From the NCBI RefSeq assembly GCF_048060115.1, contig NZ_JBHMIM010000008.1:62001-126000 (forward strand): a DNA stretch of 64,000 nt. Direction: 5' to 3'. The notes beneath the pieces are model-generated. The model was not told the origin of the DNA. It did not search any database and worked only from the letters and a program-made list of their open reading frames with translations. The translations under genes and the position numbers were made by a program. Numbering within the stretch: position 1 is the first letter of the stretch; every line of letters starts with the position of its first letter. Below are positions 34,071 to 42,554 of this stretch, in pieces. This DNA is from Micromonospora_E sp048060115. Its GTDB lineage: Bacteria; Actinomycetota; Actinomycetes; Mycobacteriales; Micromonosporaceae.

Positions 34071-35677
34071 CAGTCGATCAGCCGGTACGCCGGCAGGGTG
34101 AGGAAGTCGACGAAGTCGTCACCGAGCGCCACGTCGTCGAACAACGCCCGGGCGGCCGGGAAACGGCTGGCCGCCCAGTCCGGTTCGGTCAGGTCGGCCC
34201 GGATCGCGGCGAGTTCGGCGTCGCCGATGCCCCGGACCAGGCCGGCGGTGACCGGGGTGCCGTCGGGCAGGCGTACCCCGTTGTGGATCCATTGCCAGAT
34301 CTGCGACCGGGAGATCTCGGCGGTGGCCGCGTCCTCCATCAGGTTGTTGATCGCGACCGCCCCGTTGCCGCGCAACCAGGCCTCCAGGTAGCGCAGCGCG
34401 ACGGCGACGTTGCCACGCAGCCCGGCTTCGGTGACGGTCCCGCCGGTGGCGGCGACGTCGAGCAGTTGGTCGGCGGTGACCGCCACGTCGGGCCGCTGCC
34501 GGTCCAACTGGTTGGACCGTTCGCCGAGGAACTCGTCGAAGACTTCCCGGCAGACCGGCACCAGGTCGGGGTGGGCCACCCAGGAACCGTCGAAGCCGTC
34601 GCCGGCCTCGCGCTGTTTGTCCGCCCGGACCTGGTCGACGGCGCGGGCGGTGGCCTCGGCGTCGCGCCGGTTGGGGATGAACGCCGACATGCCGCCGATC
34701 GCCATCGCGCCACGTCGGTGGCAGGTGGCGACCAGCAGTTCGGTGTACGCCCGCATGAACGGCGCGGTCATGGTGACCGCCGACCGGTCCGGCAGGACGA
34801 ACTGCCCACCGGCGTCACGGAAGTTCTTGATGATGCTGAACAGGTAGTCCCAGCGGCCGGCGTTGAGCCCGGCGGCGTACGGGCCGAGCGCCCAGAGGAT
34901 CTCGTCCATCTCGAAGGCCGCGGTGATCGTCTCGATCAGCACGGTCACCCGGATGCTGCCGGTCGGCAGGTCGAGAGCGGACTCGGTGTGGGCGAACACG
35001 TCGTGCCACAGCGCTGCTTCCTCGTGGCTTTCCAGTTTCGGCAGGTAGAGGTAGGGCCCGCTGCCCCGGCGCAGCAGTTCGGCGGCGTTGTGGAACAGGT
35101 GGAGCCCGGCGTCGACCAGTGCGCCGACCGCCGGGCCCCCGTCGAAGGCGAGATGTCGTTCGTCGAGGTGCCAGCCACGCGGGCGGACCACGATCGTCGG
35201 ACGGGGCCCGGGTCCGAGCCGGTAGGTCCTGGCCCCGGTCCGCAGCTCGATGGTGCCCCGCACGGCGTCGGCGAGGTTGCGCTGCCCGCCGATGACGTTG
35301 GCCCAGTGCGGGGTGTTGGCGTCCTCCAGGTCGGCCAGCCAGACCCGGGCGCCGGAGTTCAGCGCGTTGATGGTCATCTTGCGTTCGGTGGGCCCGGTGA
35401 TCTCGACCCGCCGATCAGCCAGGTCGGCCGGGGGCGGCGGGACGGTCCAGTCGCCGGCGCGCACCTGCGCGGTGTCGGGGCGAAGGTCCAGCCGGCCGGT
35501 GCGGGCGATCTCGGTGCGCCGCCGCCGGCGGGCGGCGAGCAGGTCGGCGCGGCGGCCGGCGAACCGTTTGTGCAGGTCGGCGAGGAAGGCGACCGCGTCC
35601 ACGGTGAGGACGTCCGCTGTCTCGTCGGCCGGCGCGGCCGCCGAGGCCGGACCCGACTCAGCCTTGGTACGGGACAT
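34070..35677 (-). CDS. aceB: Malate synthase A
   Basis: Malate synthase condenses glyoxylate with acetyl-CoA to malate. The 535-residue protein matches the A-type: VEITGPTERKMTINALNSGA, VWLADLEDANTPHWANVIGG, YLPKLESHEEAALWHDVFA, RWDYLFSIIKNFRDA and a C-terminal NNLMEDAATAEISRSQIWQW. In this operon it removes glyoxylate released from ureidoglycolate. No isocitrate lyase is nearby, which favours a ureide-specific role over the glyoxylate shunt. The ATG follows AGGAG, six bases behind the deaminase gene. Confidence 0.95.
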   Translation of the reverse strand: MSRTKAESGPASAAAPADETADVLTVDAVAFLADLHKRFAGRRADLLAARRRRRTEIARTGRLDLRPDTAQVRAGDWTVPPPPADLADRRVEITGPTERKMTINALNSGARVWLADLEDANTPHWANVIGGQRNLADAVRGTIELRTGARTYRLGPGPRPTIVVRPRGWHLDERHLAFDGGPAVGALVDAGLHLFHNAAELLRRGSGPYLYLPKLESHEEAALWHDVFAHTESALDLPTGSIRVTVLIETITAAFEMDEILWALGPYAAGLNAGRWDYLFSIIKNFRDAGGQFVLPDRSAVTMTAPFMRAYTELLVATCHRRGAMAIGGMSAFIPNRRDAEATARAVDQVRADKQREAGDGFDGSWVAHPDLVPVCREVFDEFLGERSNQLDRQRPDVAVTADQLLDVAATGGTVTEAGLRGNVAVALRYLEAWLRGNGAVAINNLMEDAATAEISRSQIWQWIHNGVRLPDGTPVTAGLVRGIGDAELAAIRADLTEPDWAASRFPAARALFDDVALGDDFVDFLTLPAYRLID

Positions 35678-35683
35678 GGGCGG

Positions 35684-37144
35684 TCACTCCTGTTCGGTAC
35701 GGGTCGGGGCCGGCACGGCGGCGCGACGCGGCTCCGGCAGGGCGCGGGTCGCGGCCGGCTGAATGTCGGGCGGGGCCAGCAGGGCGTCGTGGGTACGGGC
35801 GGCTTCGCGGGCCAGGTCGCCGGAGTCGGCGGTACGCAGCTCGGCCCGTTGCACCACCGGGCGGCCACCGACCAGCAGCAGCTCCACCGGGGCGGGCGGG
35901 CCGAGTACCAGGGCGGCGACCGGGTCGGTGATGCCTGCGTGGCCGAGGCCGTCGAGTCGCCACAGGGCGACGTCGGCCAGTTTGCCGACCTGCAGGGAGC
36001 CGATCTCGGCGTCGCGGCCGAGACAGCGGGCACCGCCGATGGTGCCCATGGCGAGCGCGTCGCGGGCCGACAACGCGCCCGGCCCGCCGCGCAGCCGGGC
36101 CGCGTACAGCGCCTGGCGTAGTTCTTCGCCGAGGTGGCCGGCTTCCTGGCTGGCGGCGCCGTCGACGCCGAGTCCGACCGGGACGCCGGCGGCGAGCAGA
36201 TCGGTGACCCGGGCCGTGCCGGCACCGAGGCGGGCGTTCGAGCTGGGACAGTGCGCGACGCCGGTGCCGGTGGCACCGAGGCGGGCCACCGCCGCGTCGT
36301 CGAGGTGTACGCCGTGTGCCAGCCACACGTCGGTGCCGAGCCAGCCGAGCTGTTCGGCGTACTGCACCGGGGTGCAGCCGTGGTTGGCCTGGCAGTACTG
36401 CTCCTCGTCGGTGGTCTCGGCGAGGTGGGTGTGCAGCCGTACGCCCCGACGGCGGGCCAGCTCGGCGGCTTCGCGCATCAGCCGGGGGGTGACCGAGAAC
36501 GGCGAGCAGGGCGCGACGGCGACCCGCAGCATCGACTCCGGCGACGGGTCGTGCCAGCGGTCGATGGCGGCCTCGGTGGCGGCCAGCGCGGCGTCGGTGT
36601 CCTCGACCGTCGAGTCCGGTGGCAGCCCGCCGGCCGACCGACCCAGGTCCATCGAGCCACGGCAGGGTTGGAACCGTAGTCCGATCCGCTGCGCGGCGGC
36701 GATCTCGGCGGCGAACAGGTCGCCCCCGTCGCGGGGGAAGACGTAGTGGTGGTCGGTGCTGGTGGTACAGCCGGACAGGGCCAGCCAGCCGAGGTTGGCC
36801 GCCGCGGCGGCGTGGACCGTGTCGGCGTCGATCCGCGACCAGATCGGATACAGGGTGGTCAGCCAGCCGAACAGGGTGTCCTGCTGGGCGAGCCCCCGGG
36901 TGGCCCACTGGTAGAGGTGGTGGTGGGTGTTGACCAGGCCCGGGGTGGCCAGGCAGCCGGTGCCGTCGACCCGCTGGACCTCGCCGGGGTCGCCGCCGGC
37001 CAGCTGCTCCAGCTGGCCGGCGGGGACGTCGCCGGGGCCGACGGCGGCGATCCGGCCGTCGTCGCCGACGACGAGGTGGCCGGTGCGGTGTTCGGTGCCG
37101 GCGGGGTCGACCGTGGCGATGGCCGCGCCGGTGACGACGAGCAT
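35684..37144 (-). CDS. 8-oxoguanine deaminase (amidohydrolase superfamily)
   Basis: The 486-residue product is a chlorohydrolase/ATZ-type amidohydrolase with metal ligands in CLATPGLVNTHHHLYQWATR, VRLHTHLAET, VWLAHGVHLDDA and LGVDGAASQE, plus STDHHYVFPRDGGDLF, typical of 8-oxoguanine deaminases. Deamination of 8-oxoguanine gives urate, the substrate of the adjacent uricase. ATG 37144 overlaps the stop of the uricase gene (TGATG). A proline/arginine-rich C-terminal tail of about 25 residues is unusual. Guanine deaminase or another purine-related deaminase is the alternative. Confidence 0.85.
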   Translation of the reverse strand: MLVVTGAAIATVDPAGTEHRTGHLVVGDDGRIAAVGPGDVPAGQLEQLAGGDPGEVQRVDGTGCLATPGLVNTHHHLYQWATRGLAQQDTLFGWLTTLYPIWSRIDADTVHAAAAANLGWLALSGCTTSTDHHYVFPRDGGDLFAAEIAAAQRIGLRFQPCRGSMDLGRSAGGLPPDSTVEDTDAALAATEAAIDRWHDPSPESMLRVAVAPCSPFSVTPRLMREAAELARRRGVRLHTHLAETTDEEQYCQANHGCTPVQYAEQLGWLGTDVWLAHGVHLDDAAVARLGATGTGVAHCPSSNARLGAGTARVTDLLAAGVPVGLGVDGAASQEAGHLGEELRQALYAARLRGGPGALSARDALAMGTIGGARCLGRDAEIGSLQVGKLADVALWRLDGLGHAGITDPVAALVLGPPAPVELLLVGGRPVVQRAELRTADSGDLAREAARTHDALLAPPDIQPAATRALPEPRRAAVPAPTRTEQE

Positions 37145-38007
37145 CACCAGTCGCCCAACGCCGGCGCCGCGTCGTCGCGGCGCACGGTGCCTTCGATCAG
37201 GCCGTACGGGCGGTCGGCGACGACGAACACGGTGTTGGGGTTGTCCAGCCCGACCGGGCCCAGGTCGACCAGCAGATGGTGCTTGTTGGGCAGGACGAGG
37301 CGCACCTCGACCACCTGCGGATGGTCGGTGAGCACCCGCTCGCCCATCGCGTAGAGGGTCTGCTGCAGCGACCGGCTGTAGGTGCCGACGAACGCGGCGA
37401 CCAGCGTGTCGCGGACCGCCGCGTGGGCGGTGTCCCAGTCGGCGGCGCCCGGGACGACGCCGGCGTAGCGCCACCGCGCGTCGACGGCGGTGGCCAGGAT
37501 CCGGTCGTCGGCGGGTGGCAGGGTCGTGTACGGGTCGACGACGAAGCCGCAGAACTCCGAGTCGGTGGTGTTGAGCAGCACCAGCCCGGTCAGTCCGGCG
37601 ACGATCTCGGCGCGGTCGCCGTCGTAGCGCACGGTGGCGGTCCGGGTCTGCGTACCGTCGCGCTGGAACGAGTGCGGGCCGAGCCGCTGCCAGCCGTACT
37701 GCTCGATGTCGATCCGGGCGCGGTCGATGCTGGGCTGGCTGTCGACGAAGTGCCGGGCCAGCAGCAGGCCGAACTCCTCGGCGCTGCTGATGCCGTGCCG
37801 GCGGGCGAACGCGTACACGGTGTTCTTCTGCGTGTCGGTGGGCAGCACCTGGCTGTTGTCACCGGTGAGGTGGGTGGCGGCGAGGTCACCGGCGAGCGCG
37901 ACGGAGACGTTGAGGTCGGTCAGGGTGTGCCGGTCGCCGTCGCGGTCGACCCGGACCACCCGGGTTTCCGCCTTGCCGTACCGGTTCGGACCCAGGACGA
38001 TCCCCAT
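37144..38007 (-). CDS. pucL: Urate oxidase (cofactor-free uricase)
   Basis: Uricase oxidises urate to 5-hydroxyisourate. The 287-residue product has the classical markers: GPNRYGKAETRVVRV, HLTGDNSQVLPTDTQKNTVY (catalytic Thr region), LLNTTDSEFCGFVVDPYTTL, YSRSLQQTLYAMG and LPNKHHLLVDLGPVGLDNPN. It lies three bases behind the decarboxylase-hydrolase fusion gene, which handles its unstable product, so the two steps are physically linked in the operon. Confidence 0.97.
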   Translation of the reverse strand: MGIVLGPNRYGKAETRVVRVDRDGDRHTLTDLNVSVALAGDLAATHLTGDNSQVLPTDTQKNTVYAFARRHGISSAEEFGLLLARHFVDSQPSIDRARIDIEQYGWQRLGPHSFQRDGTQTRTATVRYDGDRAEIVAGLTGLVLLNTTDSEFCGFVVDPYTTLPPADDRILATAVDARWRYAGVVPGAADWDTAHAAVRDTLVAAFVGTYSRSLQQTLYAMGERVLTDHPQVVEVRLVLPNKHHLLVDLGPVGLDNPNTVFVVADRPYGLIEGTVRRDDAAPALGDW

Positions 38008-38010
38008 CCA

Positions 38011-38925
38011 TCAGCTCCCTCGATAGGTGGTGTAGCCGTACGGGCTGAGCAGCAGCGGCACGTGGTGGTGCCGGGCGGCGTCGCGCACGGTGAAGACGAC
38101 CGGGATCTCGGTGTAGAAACCGTCGGCGCCGAGCCGGCCGGTCACGTCGAACACCAACCGGTACGTTCCGGCGTCCCACCGGTCCGCCGGCGCCCAGTCG
38201 CGCAGCCGTCCGTCGGCGTCGGTGCGCCCGGCGGCGACGGTGCGCCAGCCCCCGTCGCCGCCGGGCGCGTCCAGGCGCACCGGCAGGTCGGGCGCGGGGG
38301 TCCCGATGGCGGTGTCCAACACGTGGGTGGACAGCGGAGCGTACCGGGCCGGCGACGAGCCCACCGATGTCTGCTCGGACGGCAGCTGGTCGGATGGCGC
38401 TCCGGCGAGGTCGTCGAGCAGCCGGCCGACCCGCAGCGCGGCGATGTCGCCGAGTTCGATGCGCACCACCGCCCGTTCGGTGTCGTCGTCGTGGCGCAGC
38501 CGCTGCCGGGCGGCGGCTGCCAACTCGGCGGCCCCCCGGCCGTTGGCGAAGATCAGGAACCGGTAGCCGAAGCGCTGCTCGTACGCCTCGTTCAAGGTGA
38601 TCAACTCGGCGCGGGCCAGGTCGTCGACGGCGGCCCCGCCACCGTCGGCCGCCACCGACTGCTCCCGCCGTGACCAGCCGGCCTCCCGGCTGTCACCGGC
38701 CGGCGGCTGCCCGATCCGGGGATGGGCGGCGATTGCCTGCGCCACCTGCGGCCAGGGCAGCGCCGTCACCTGCTCGCGCGCCTGCGCAGCCAGGGTGTCC
38801 CGGTCGCGATAGGGCCGCCCGGCGGTCACCGCCGTGGCCCACCCCGGCGCCGCGCAACAGCTGAGCAACTGTTCGCGCGCCTCGTCGGCGGGCAGCGTGT
38901 CGAACACGTCGAGTCCGCGATCCAC
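38011..38925 (-). CDS. uraD-uraH: OHCU decarboxylase / hydroxyisourate hydrolase fusion
   Basis: The first 170 residues match 2-oxo-4-hydroxy-4-carboxy-5-ureidoimidazoline decarboxylase (FDTLPADEAREQLLSCCAAP, AIAAHPRIGQPP with the catalytic His, ELITLNEAYEQRFGYRFLIF). The last 115 match 5-hydroxyisourate hydrolase of the transthyretin fold (LSTHVLDTAIGTPAPDLPVR ... and the C-terminal YRGS signature). The two domains catalyse consecutive steps in reverse order, hydrolase then decarboxylase, to give S-allantoin. GTG 38925 is chosen because AAGGGG lies eight bases upstream; GTG 38934 is also in frame. It is the first gene of the minus-strand operon. Confidence 0.92.
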   Translation of the reverse strand: MDRGLDVFDTLPADEAREQLLSCCAAPGWATAVTAGRPYRDRDTLAAQAREQVTALPWPQVAQAIAAHPRIGQPPAGDSREAGWSRREQSVAADGGGAAVDDLARAELITLNEAYEQRFGYRFLIFANGRGAAELAAAARQRLRHDDDTERAVVRIELGDIAALRVGRLLDDLAGAPSDQLPSEQTSVGSSPARYAPLSTHVLDTAIGTPAPDLPVRLDAPGGDGGWRTVAAGRTDADGRLRDWAPADRWDAGTYRLVFDVTGRLGADGFYTEIPVVFTVRDAARHHHVPLLLSPYGYTTYRGS

Positions 38926-39023
38926 TCCCGGCACCCCTTTCGCTGCGCTGCAGTCAAGCAGCCGCGACCAGCCCACCGATAGCGGTGCGGCGACCAAAGA
39001 CGAAACATCGTCGCCGTACGGTT

Positions 39024-39044
39024 TTGGAGGTTCATCCAATCACC
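39024..39044 (+). promoter_or_regulatory. Candidate PucR operator in the divergent pucR / uraD-uraH region
   Basis: The 3' 17 bases, AGGTTCATCCAATCACC, differ at two positions from those at 42472-42488, and TTG precedes both. Here the site also contains the dyad TTGGA-N6-TCCAA. It lies between the divergent uricase operon and pucR, ending seven bases before the pucR Shine-Dalgarno. Confidence 0.55.
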
Positions 39045-39062
39045 GTCCCCGGAGGCGATCCC

Positions 39063-40616
39063 GTGCTGCTGGCCGACGTGCTCGACAAGTCCCACCTCAA
39101 GTTGGTCCCGCTGACCGGCGACGACGGCCGGGACCGCACGGTGGCCCGGGTCAACGTCATCGACCTGCCCGACCCCGGCCGGTACGTGGCCACCGCCGAC
39201 CTGGTGCTCACCGGTCTGATGTGGCATCGCGGCCCGGCCGAGTCCGAGGTGTTCGTGTCGGCGTTGGCGGCCGCCGGGGTGACGGCGCTCGGCGCGGGTG
39301 AGGCGCTGCACGGCAGCGTGCCGCGTGACCTGATCGCCGCCTGCCGGCGGCACCGGCTGCCGCTGTTCGAGGTGCCGGCCGACGTGTCGTTCCGCGACAT
39401 CATCGACGACGTACACCCGGCGTTGTGGGCCCAGCGGGCCAGCGCGTTGGCCGCGGTGCTGGGCCGCCAGCGCGGCCTGGTCGCGGCGATGGCCGCCGGC
39501 GCGCGGCTGACCGATCTGCTGCCCACCGTCGCCGGGGCGATCGGCACCGACTGCTGGACCCTGACCACCAGCGGGCGGGTCGTCGCCGGTACGGCGGAGC
39601 TGGCCGACCCGACCGCCGAAGCGCTCAGTCGCGCCTTCCTGACGGTACAGCGGCTGCCGGCCACCGTCACGGTCGACGGCGAACGGTTCTCGGTGTTCGG
39701 GGTGCCCGGCCGCGCCGAGCACCGGCTCGCCGCCTGGTTGGTGGCCTGCCGGGGCGATCTCGACTCGCTACCCGGCACGGTCGACGAACTGACCAGCGTG
39801 GTCGCGCTGGAGCGGGCACATCTGGACGAGGTCACCCGGGTCGAGGCACGACTGGCCGGGCAACTGCGCGCGGCGCTGCGCGTACCCGGGGATCTCGCCG
39901 GCCTGCGGGCCGCGCTGGTGGCCGCCCGACTCGAACCGGACGCCGCCTTCGTGGCGGTGGTGGCCACCCTCGACGGTCTGCGCGCCCCCGGGACGCTGAC
40001 CATGGCGGTGGTGGACGAGTTCCTCAGCCGGTTGGCACCGGACCGCGCGGTCGCCCTGCTGGAGCCGGAGCTGCCCGCCGGGGCACTCGCCATCCTGGCG
40101 GTGTCACCGAGGACGGCCGGCTCGATCGGGTCGACCCTGCTCGCCGCGGCCGACCGGATGTCCCCCGGGCTGCGCGGTGGTCGACTCGCCCTGGGCGTCA
40201 GCGCCGCGAGCGCCGGTGCGCCCGGGCTGAGTGGGGCCGTCGAGGAGGCGCTACACGCCCACCGTTCCGCGACCGGCACCGGGTCGGGGCCGGTGCGGGT
40301 GGTCGCCGCCGGGGAGCTGGCGTCGCACTCGCTGCTGCTGGCGGGGGTGCCGGTCGGCACCCGGCAGGGATTCCGCGACCGGCTGCTCGGCCCGGTCGAG
40401 GAGTACGACCGGGCGCACCGCGCCGACCTGCTGCGTACCCTCGCCAAGTTCCTCGACTGTGGTGGTTCGTGGAGCCGGTGCGCCGAGCGGCTACACGTGC
40501 ACGTCAACACCCTGCGGTACCGGATCAACCGGGTCGAGCAGTTGACCGGCCGGGACCTGGGCCGATTCGAGGACCGGGTGGACTTCTTCCTCGCGTTGCG
40601 CCTCACCGCCGGCTGA
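39063..40616 (+). CDS. pucR: PucR-family transcriptional regulator of purine catabolism
   Basis: The 517-residue product has an N-terminal PucR domain (LLADVLDKSHLKLVPLTGDD, VNVIDLPDPGRYVATADLVL), a central GGDEF-like region and the C-terminal CdaR-type HTH (LLRTLAKFLDCGGSWSRCAE, RLHVHVNTLRYRINRVEQLT). PucR proteins control purine degradation, usually in response to a pathway intermediate such as allantoin. GTG 39063 is chosen for GGAGG seven bases upstream and because the PucR domain begins immediately. Its 3' end overlaps the xdhC-type gene, which is convergent, by 126 bases. It presumably controls both flanking operons through the shared motif. Confidence 0.93.
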   Translation: MLLADVLDKSHLKLVPLTGDDGRDRTVARVNVIDLPDPGRYVATADLVLTGLMWHRGPAESEVFVSALAAAGVTALGAGEALHGSVPRDLIAACRRHRLPLFEVPADVSFRDIIDDVHPALWAQRASALAAVLGRQRGLVAAMAAGARLTDLLPTVAGAIGTDCWTLTTSGRVVAGTAELADPTAEALSRAFLTVQRLPATVTVDGERFSVFGVPGRAEHRLAAWLVACRGDLDSLPGTVDELTSVVALERAHLDEVTRVEARLAGQLRAALRVPGDLAGLRAALVAARLEPDAAFVAVVATLDGLRAPGTLTMAVVDEFLSRLAPDRAVALLEPELPAGALAILAVSPRTAGSIGSTLLAAADRMSPGLRGGRLALGVSAASAGAPGLSGAVEEALHAHRSATGTGSGPVRVVAAGELASHSLLLAGVPVGTRQGFRDRLLGPVEEYDRAHRADLLRTLAKFLDCGGSWSRCAERLHVHVNTLRYRINRVEQLTGRDLGRFEDRVDFFLALRLTAG

Positions 40617-41747
40617 CCGGCCCAGGGTCGCGGCGGCGGGGTGGCTGGCGGGGTGGATCGAGCCGGTGCCGGCGGTCAGCCGGCCACCGGGGCGGCCGGC
40701 GCCGGCCGCGATGATCTCCGCGGCGACGCTCACGGCGGTCTCCTCCGGGGTACGCGCACCGATGTCCAGTCCGATCGGGGCGGACAACCGCGCGAGTGCG
40801 GTCGCCGGCACCCCGGCGGCCCGTAGCCGGGCCACCCGGTCGTCGGTACTGCGCCGCGAACCCATCGCGCCCAGGTAGGCGACCGGCAGATTCAGGGCGA
40901 GACGCAGCAGTGGCACGTCGAACTTCGGATCATGGGTGAGCACGCAGAGCACCGTGCGGCGGTCCACCCTGCCGGCGTCGACCTCGGTTCCCAGGTAGCG
41001 GTGCGGCCAGTCGACGACGACCTCGGCGGCGTCGGGAAACCGCTGCGCCGTGGTGAACACCGGCCGAGCGTCGCACACCGTCACCCGGTAACCAAGGAAC
41101 CGCCCCTGCCGGGACAGCGCCGCGGTGAAGTCCGACGCGCCGAAGATGATCATCCGCGGCGGTGGGACGAAGCTGCGGACCAGCAGGCTGACCCCGGGCA
41201 CCGGGCGGACCAGCCCGGTGCGACCCGCCGCGAGCAGCTCGCGGCCGGCCCGCGCGGCGACGGCGTCGATCCCGGCGTCACCCAGCGTCCCCTGTGCCCC
41301 GGGACCGTCGTCCACCAGCAACCACCGGCCTTCACTGGCCGCCGGCCCGGCCACACAGGTCACCGCCGCGACCGGGCTGCCCCCGCGGACCCGCGCACCG
41401 AGCTGGTCGAACTCCGCCACGGCTGCCCGGTCGACCCGTTCCACGTACACCTCGACCTCACCGCCGCAGGTCAGGCCGGGACCGAAGACCTCACCGCCGA
41501 CACCGATGTCGCCGAACCGGGACAGGGTCGCCTCGCCGGTGTCCAGCACGTTGCGGCACAGCTGGTACACGGCGGCTTCGACGCAACCGGCGGAGACGCT
41601 GCCGGTCGCCGTGCCGTCCGGGGCGACCAGCATGACGCTGCCCGGGGGTCGGGGTGCGCTGCCGGCGGTCGCGGTCACCGTCGCCAGCGCGACCGACTCG
41701 CCGGCGTACCACCACCGCAGCGCCTCGGAGAGCACCGGCCCGATCAT
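40491..41747 (-). CDS. xdhC: XdhC/CoxI-family molybdenum cofactor maturation protein
   Basis: XdhC proteins deliver sulfurated molybdenum cofactor to xanthine dehydrogenase. The 418-residue product has the N-terminal XdhC/CoxI domain (WWYAGESVALATVTATAGSA, PRPPGSVMLV, GSVSAGCVEAAVYQLC) and a C-terminal Rossmann domain (MIIFGASDFTAALSRQGRFL, LTHDPKFDVPLLRLALNLPV, YLGAMGSRRS). The last 40 or so residues after ETAVSVAAEIIAAG lie in the antisense of pucR and look unconserved, so the family part ends earlier. ATG 41747 overlaps the stop of the next upstream gene (ATGA). Confidence 0.88.
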   Translation of the reverse strand: MIGPVLSEALRWWYAGESVALATVTATAGSAPRPPGSVMLVAPDGTATGSVSAGCVEAAVYQLCRNVLDTGEATLSRFGDIGVGGEVFGPGLTCGGEVEVYVERVDRAAVAEFDQLGARVRGGSPVAAVTCVAGPAASEGRWLLVDDGPGAQGTLGDAGIDAVAARAGRELLAAGRTGLVRPVPGVSLLVRSFVPPPRMIIFGASDFTAALSRQGRFLGYRVTVCDARPVFTTAQRFPDAAEVVVDWPHRYLGTEVDAGRVDRRTVLCVLTHDPKFDVPLLRLALNLPVAYLGAMGSRRSTDDRVARLRAAGVPATALARLSAPIGLDIGARTPEETAVSVAAEIIAAGAGRPGGRLTAGTGSIHPASHPAAATLGRSAGGEAQREEEVHPVLESAQVPAGQLLDPVDPVPQGVDVHV

Positions 41748-42457
41748 CGGGTCACCGCCGGCAGGTCGCCGGCCTGCGCCTGCGGCGGCCAACACCCGAT
41801 CGCGTCCGCCGGCCGGTCCAGGTCGGTCGGGTCGGCGACGTCGCCGCACGGCACGATCCGCACCTGATCGGCGTGTGCCCGAAGGTAGTCGCGGGCGCCG
41901 GCGTCCCCGGTCGCCGTAGCCGCGACCGCCGCCCAGTGGTCACGGCCGAGCACCACCGGATGACCGGTGCGCCCCGACCCGAACCCACCGACGGCGAGCG
42001 TGCGTCGGTGGGCACCACCGGCGACCCGGCGCACCGCGGCCGGACCGATGCCCGGCATGTCGACGAGAAGAACGACCACCGCGTCGGGCGGTCCGGCCGG
42101 TTGCACCTCGGCCGCAGCAGCCGGTGCCGCCGGCGTCGTCGGTCCGGCCGCCACCGTCGCCAGCCCGCTGCGCAACGACGAGGCCATCCCGCTGGCCCAG
42201 TCCGGATTGTCGACCAGCGTCGCGTCGGCCAGGTCGGCGGCCGCCCGTACCTGGCCGGCCCCGGCACCCACGACGACCACCACCGGCCGGCAACCCGCAG
42301 CGGCCAGGGTGGCGGCGGCGCGTTCGACCAGCAGCGTCCCGCCCAGGCGGACCAGGGCCTTGGGCCGGCCGTAGCGGCGACCGGCGCCGGCGGCGAGCAC
42401 GATTCCGGCAAGCACCGGCCAACGATGCGGAGCCGCTGACCGTCCGGTCAAGCACAC
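41744..42457 (-). CDS. MobA-like nucleotidyltransferase (molybdenum cofactor cytidylyltransferase type)
   Basis: The product begins with the nucleotide-binding motif LAGIVLAAGAGRRYGRPKAL and continues with LLVERAAATLAAAGCRPVVV, VVLLVDMPGIGPAAV and GRTGHPVVLG, as in MobA-like NTP transferases. MocA-type members convert molybdopterin to its cytosine dinucleotide form, the cofactor of bacterial xanthine dehydrogenases. Position between xdhC and the dehydrogenase genes supports this. GTG 42457 has AAGGCGA upstream; GTG 42415 is a shorter alternative. The start is only 11 bases from the candidate PucR site. Confidence 0.85.
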   Translation of the reverse strand: MCLTGRSAAPHRWPVLAGIVLAAGAGRRYGRPKALVRLGGTLLVERAAATLAAAGCRPVVVVVGAGAGQVRAAADLADATLVDNPDWASGMASSLRSGLATVAAGPTTPAAPAAAAEVQPAGPPDAVVVLLVDMPGIGPAAVRRVAGGAHRRTLAVGGFGSGRTGHPVVLGRDHWAAVAATATGDAGARDYLRAHADQVRIVPCGDVADPTDLDRPADAIGCWPPQAQAGDLPAVTR

Positions 42458-42467
42458 GACGGTCGCC

Positions 42468-42554
42468 TTGTAGGTTCGTCCAACCACCTGGCCGATCCGT
42501 GGAGCTGGATTGTGCTCCACCGTCATTGTCCGCAACGCCCGCGCGGTTGGACGA
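42468..42554. promoter_or_regulatory. Divergent promoter region with two inverted copies of the PucR motif core
   Basis: AGGTTCGTCCAACCACC at 42472-42488 matches the site at 39028-39044. Its core TCGTCCAACC (42476-42485) recurs as an exact inverted copy GGTTGGACGA at 42545-42554, touching the ATG of the FAD-subunit gene. The two copies flank the divergent promoters of the cytidylyltransferase/xdhC and dehydrogenase operons. Confidence 0.55.

Noticed and set aside
38926..39062. AllR-type (IclR) control of the allantoin genes as in Streptomyces
   Set aside because: No IclR-family gene lies in the cluster; the resident regulator is PucR and the repeated motif fits it better.
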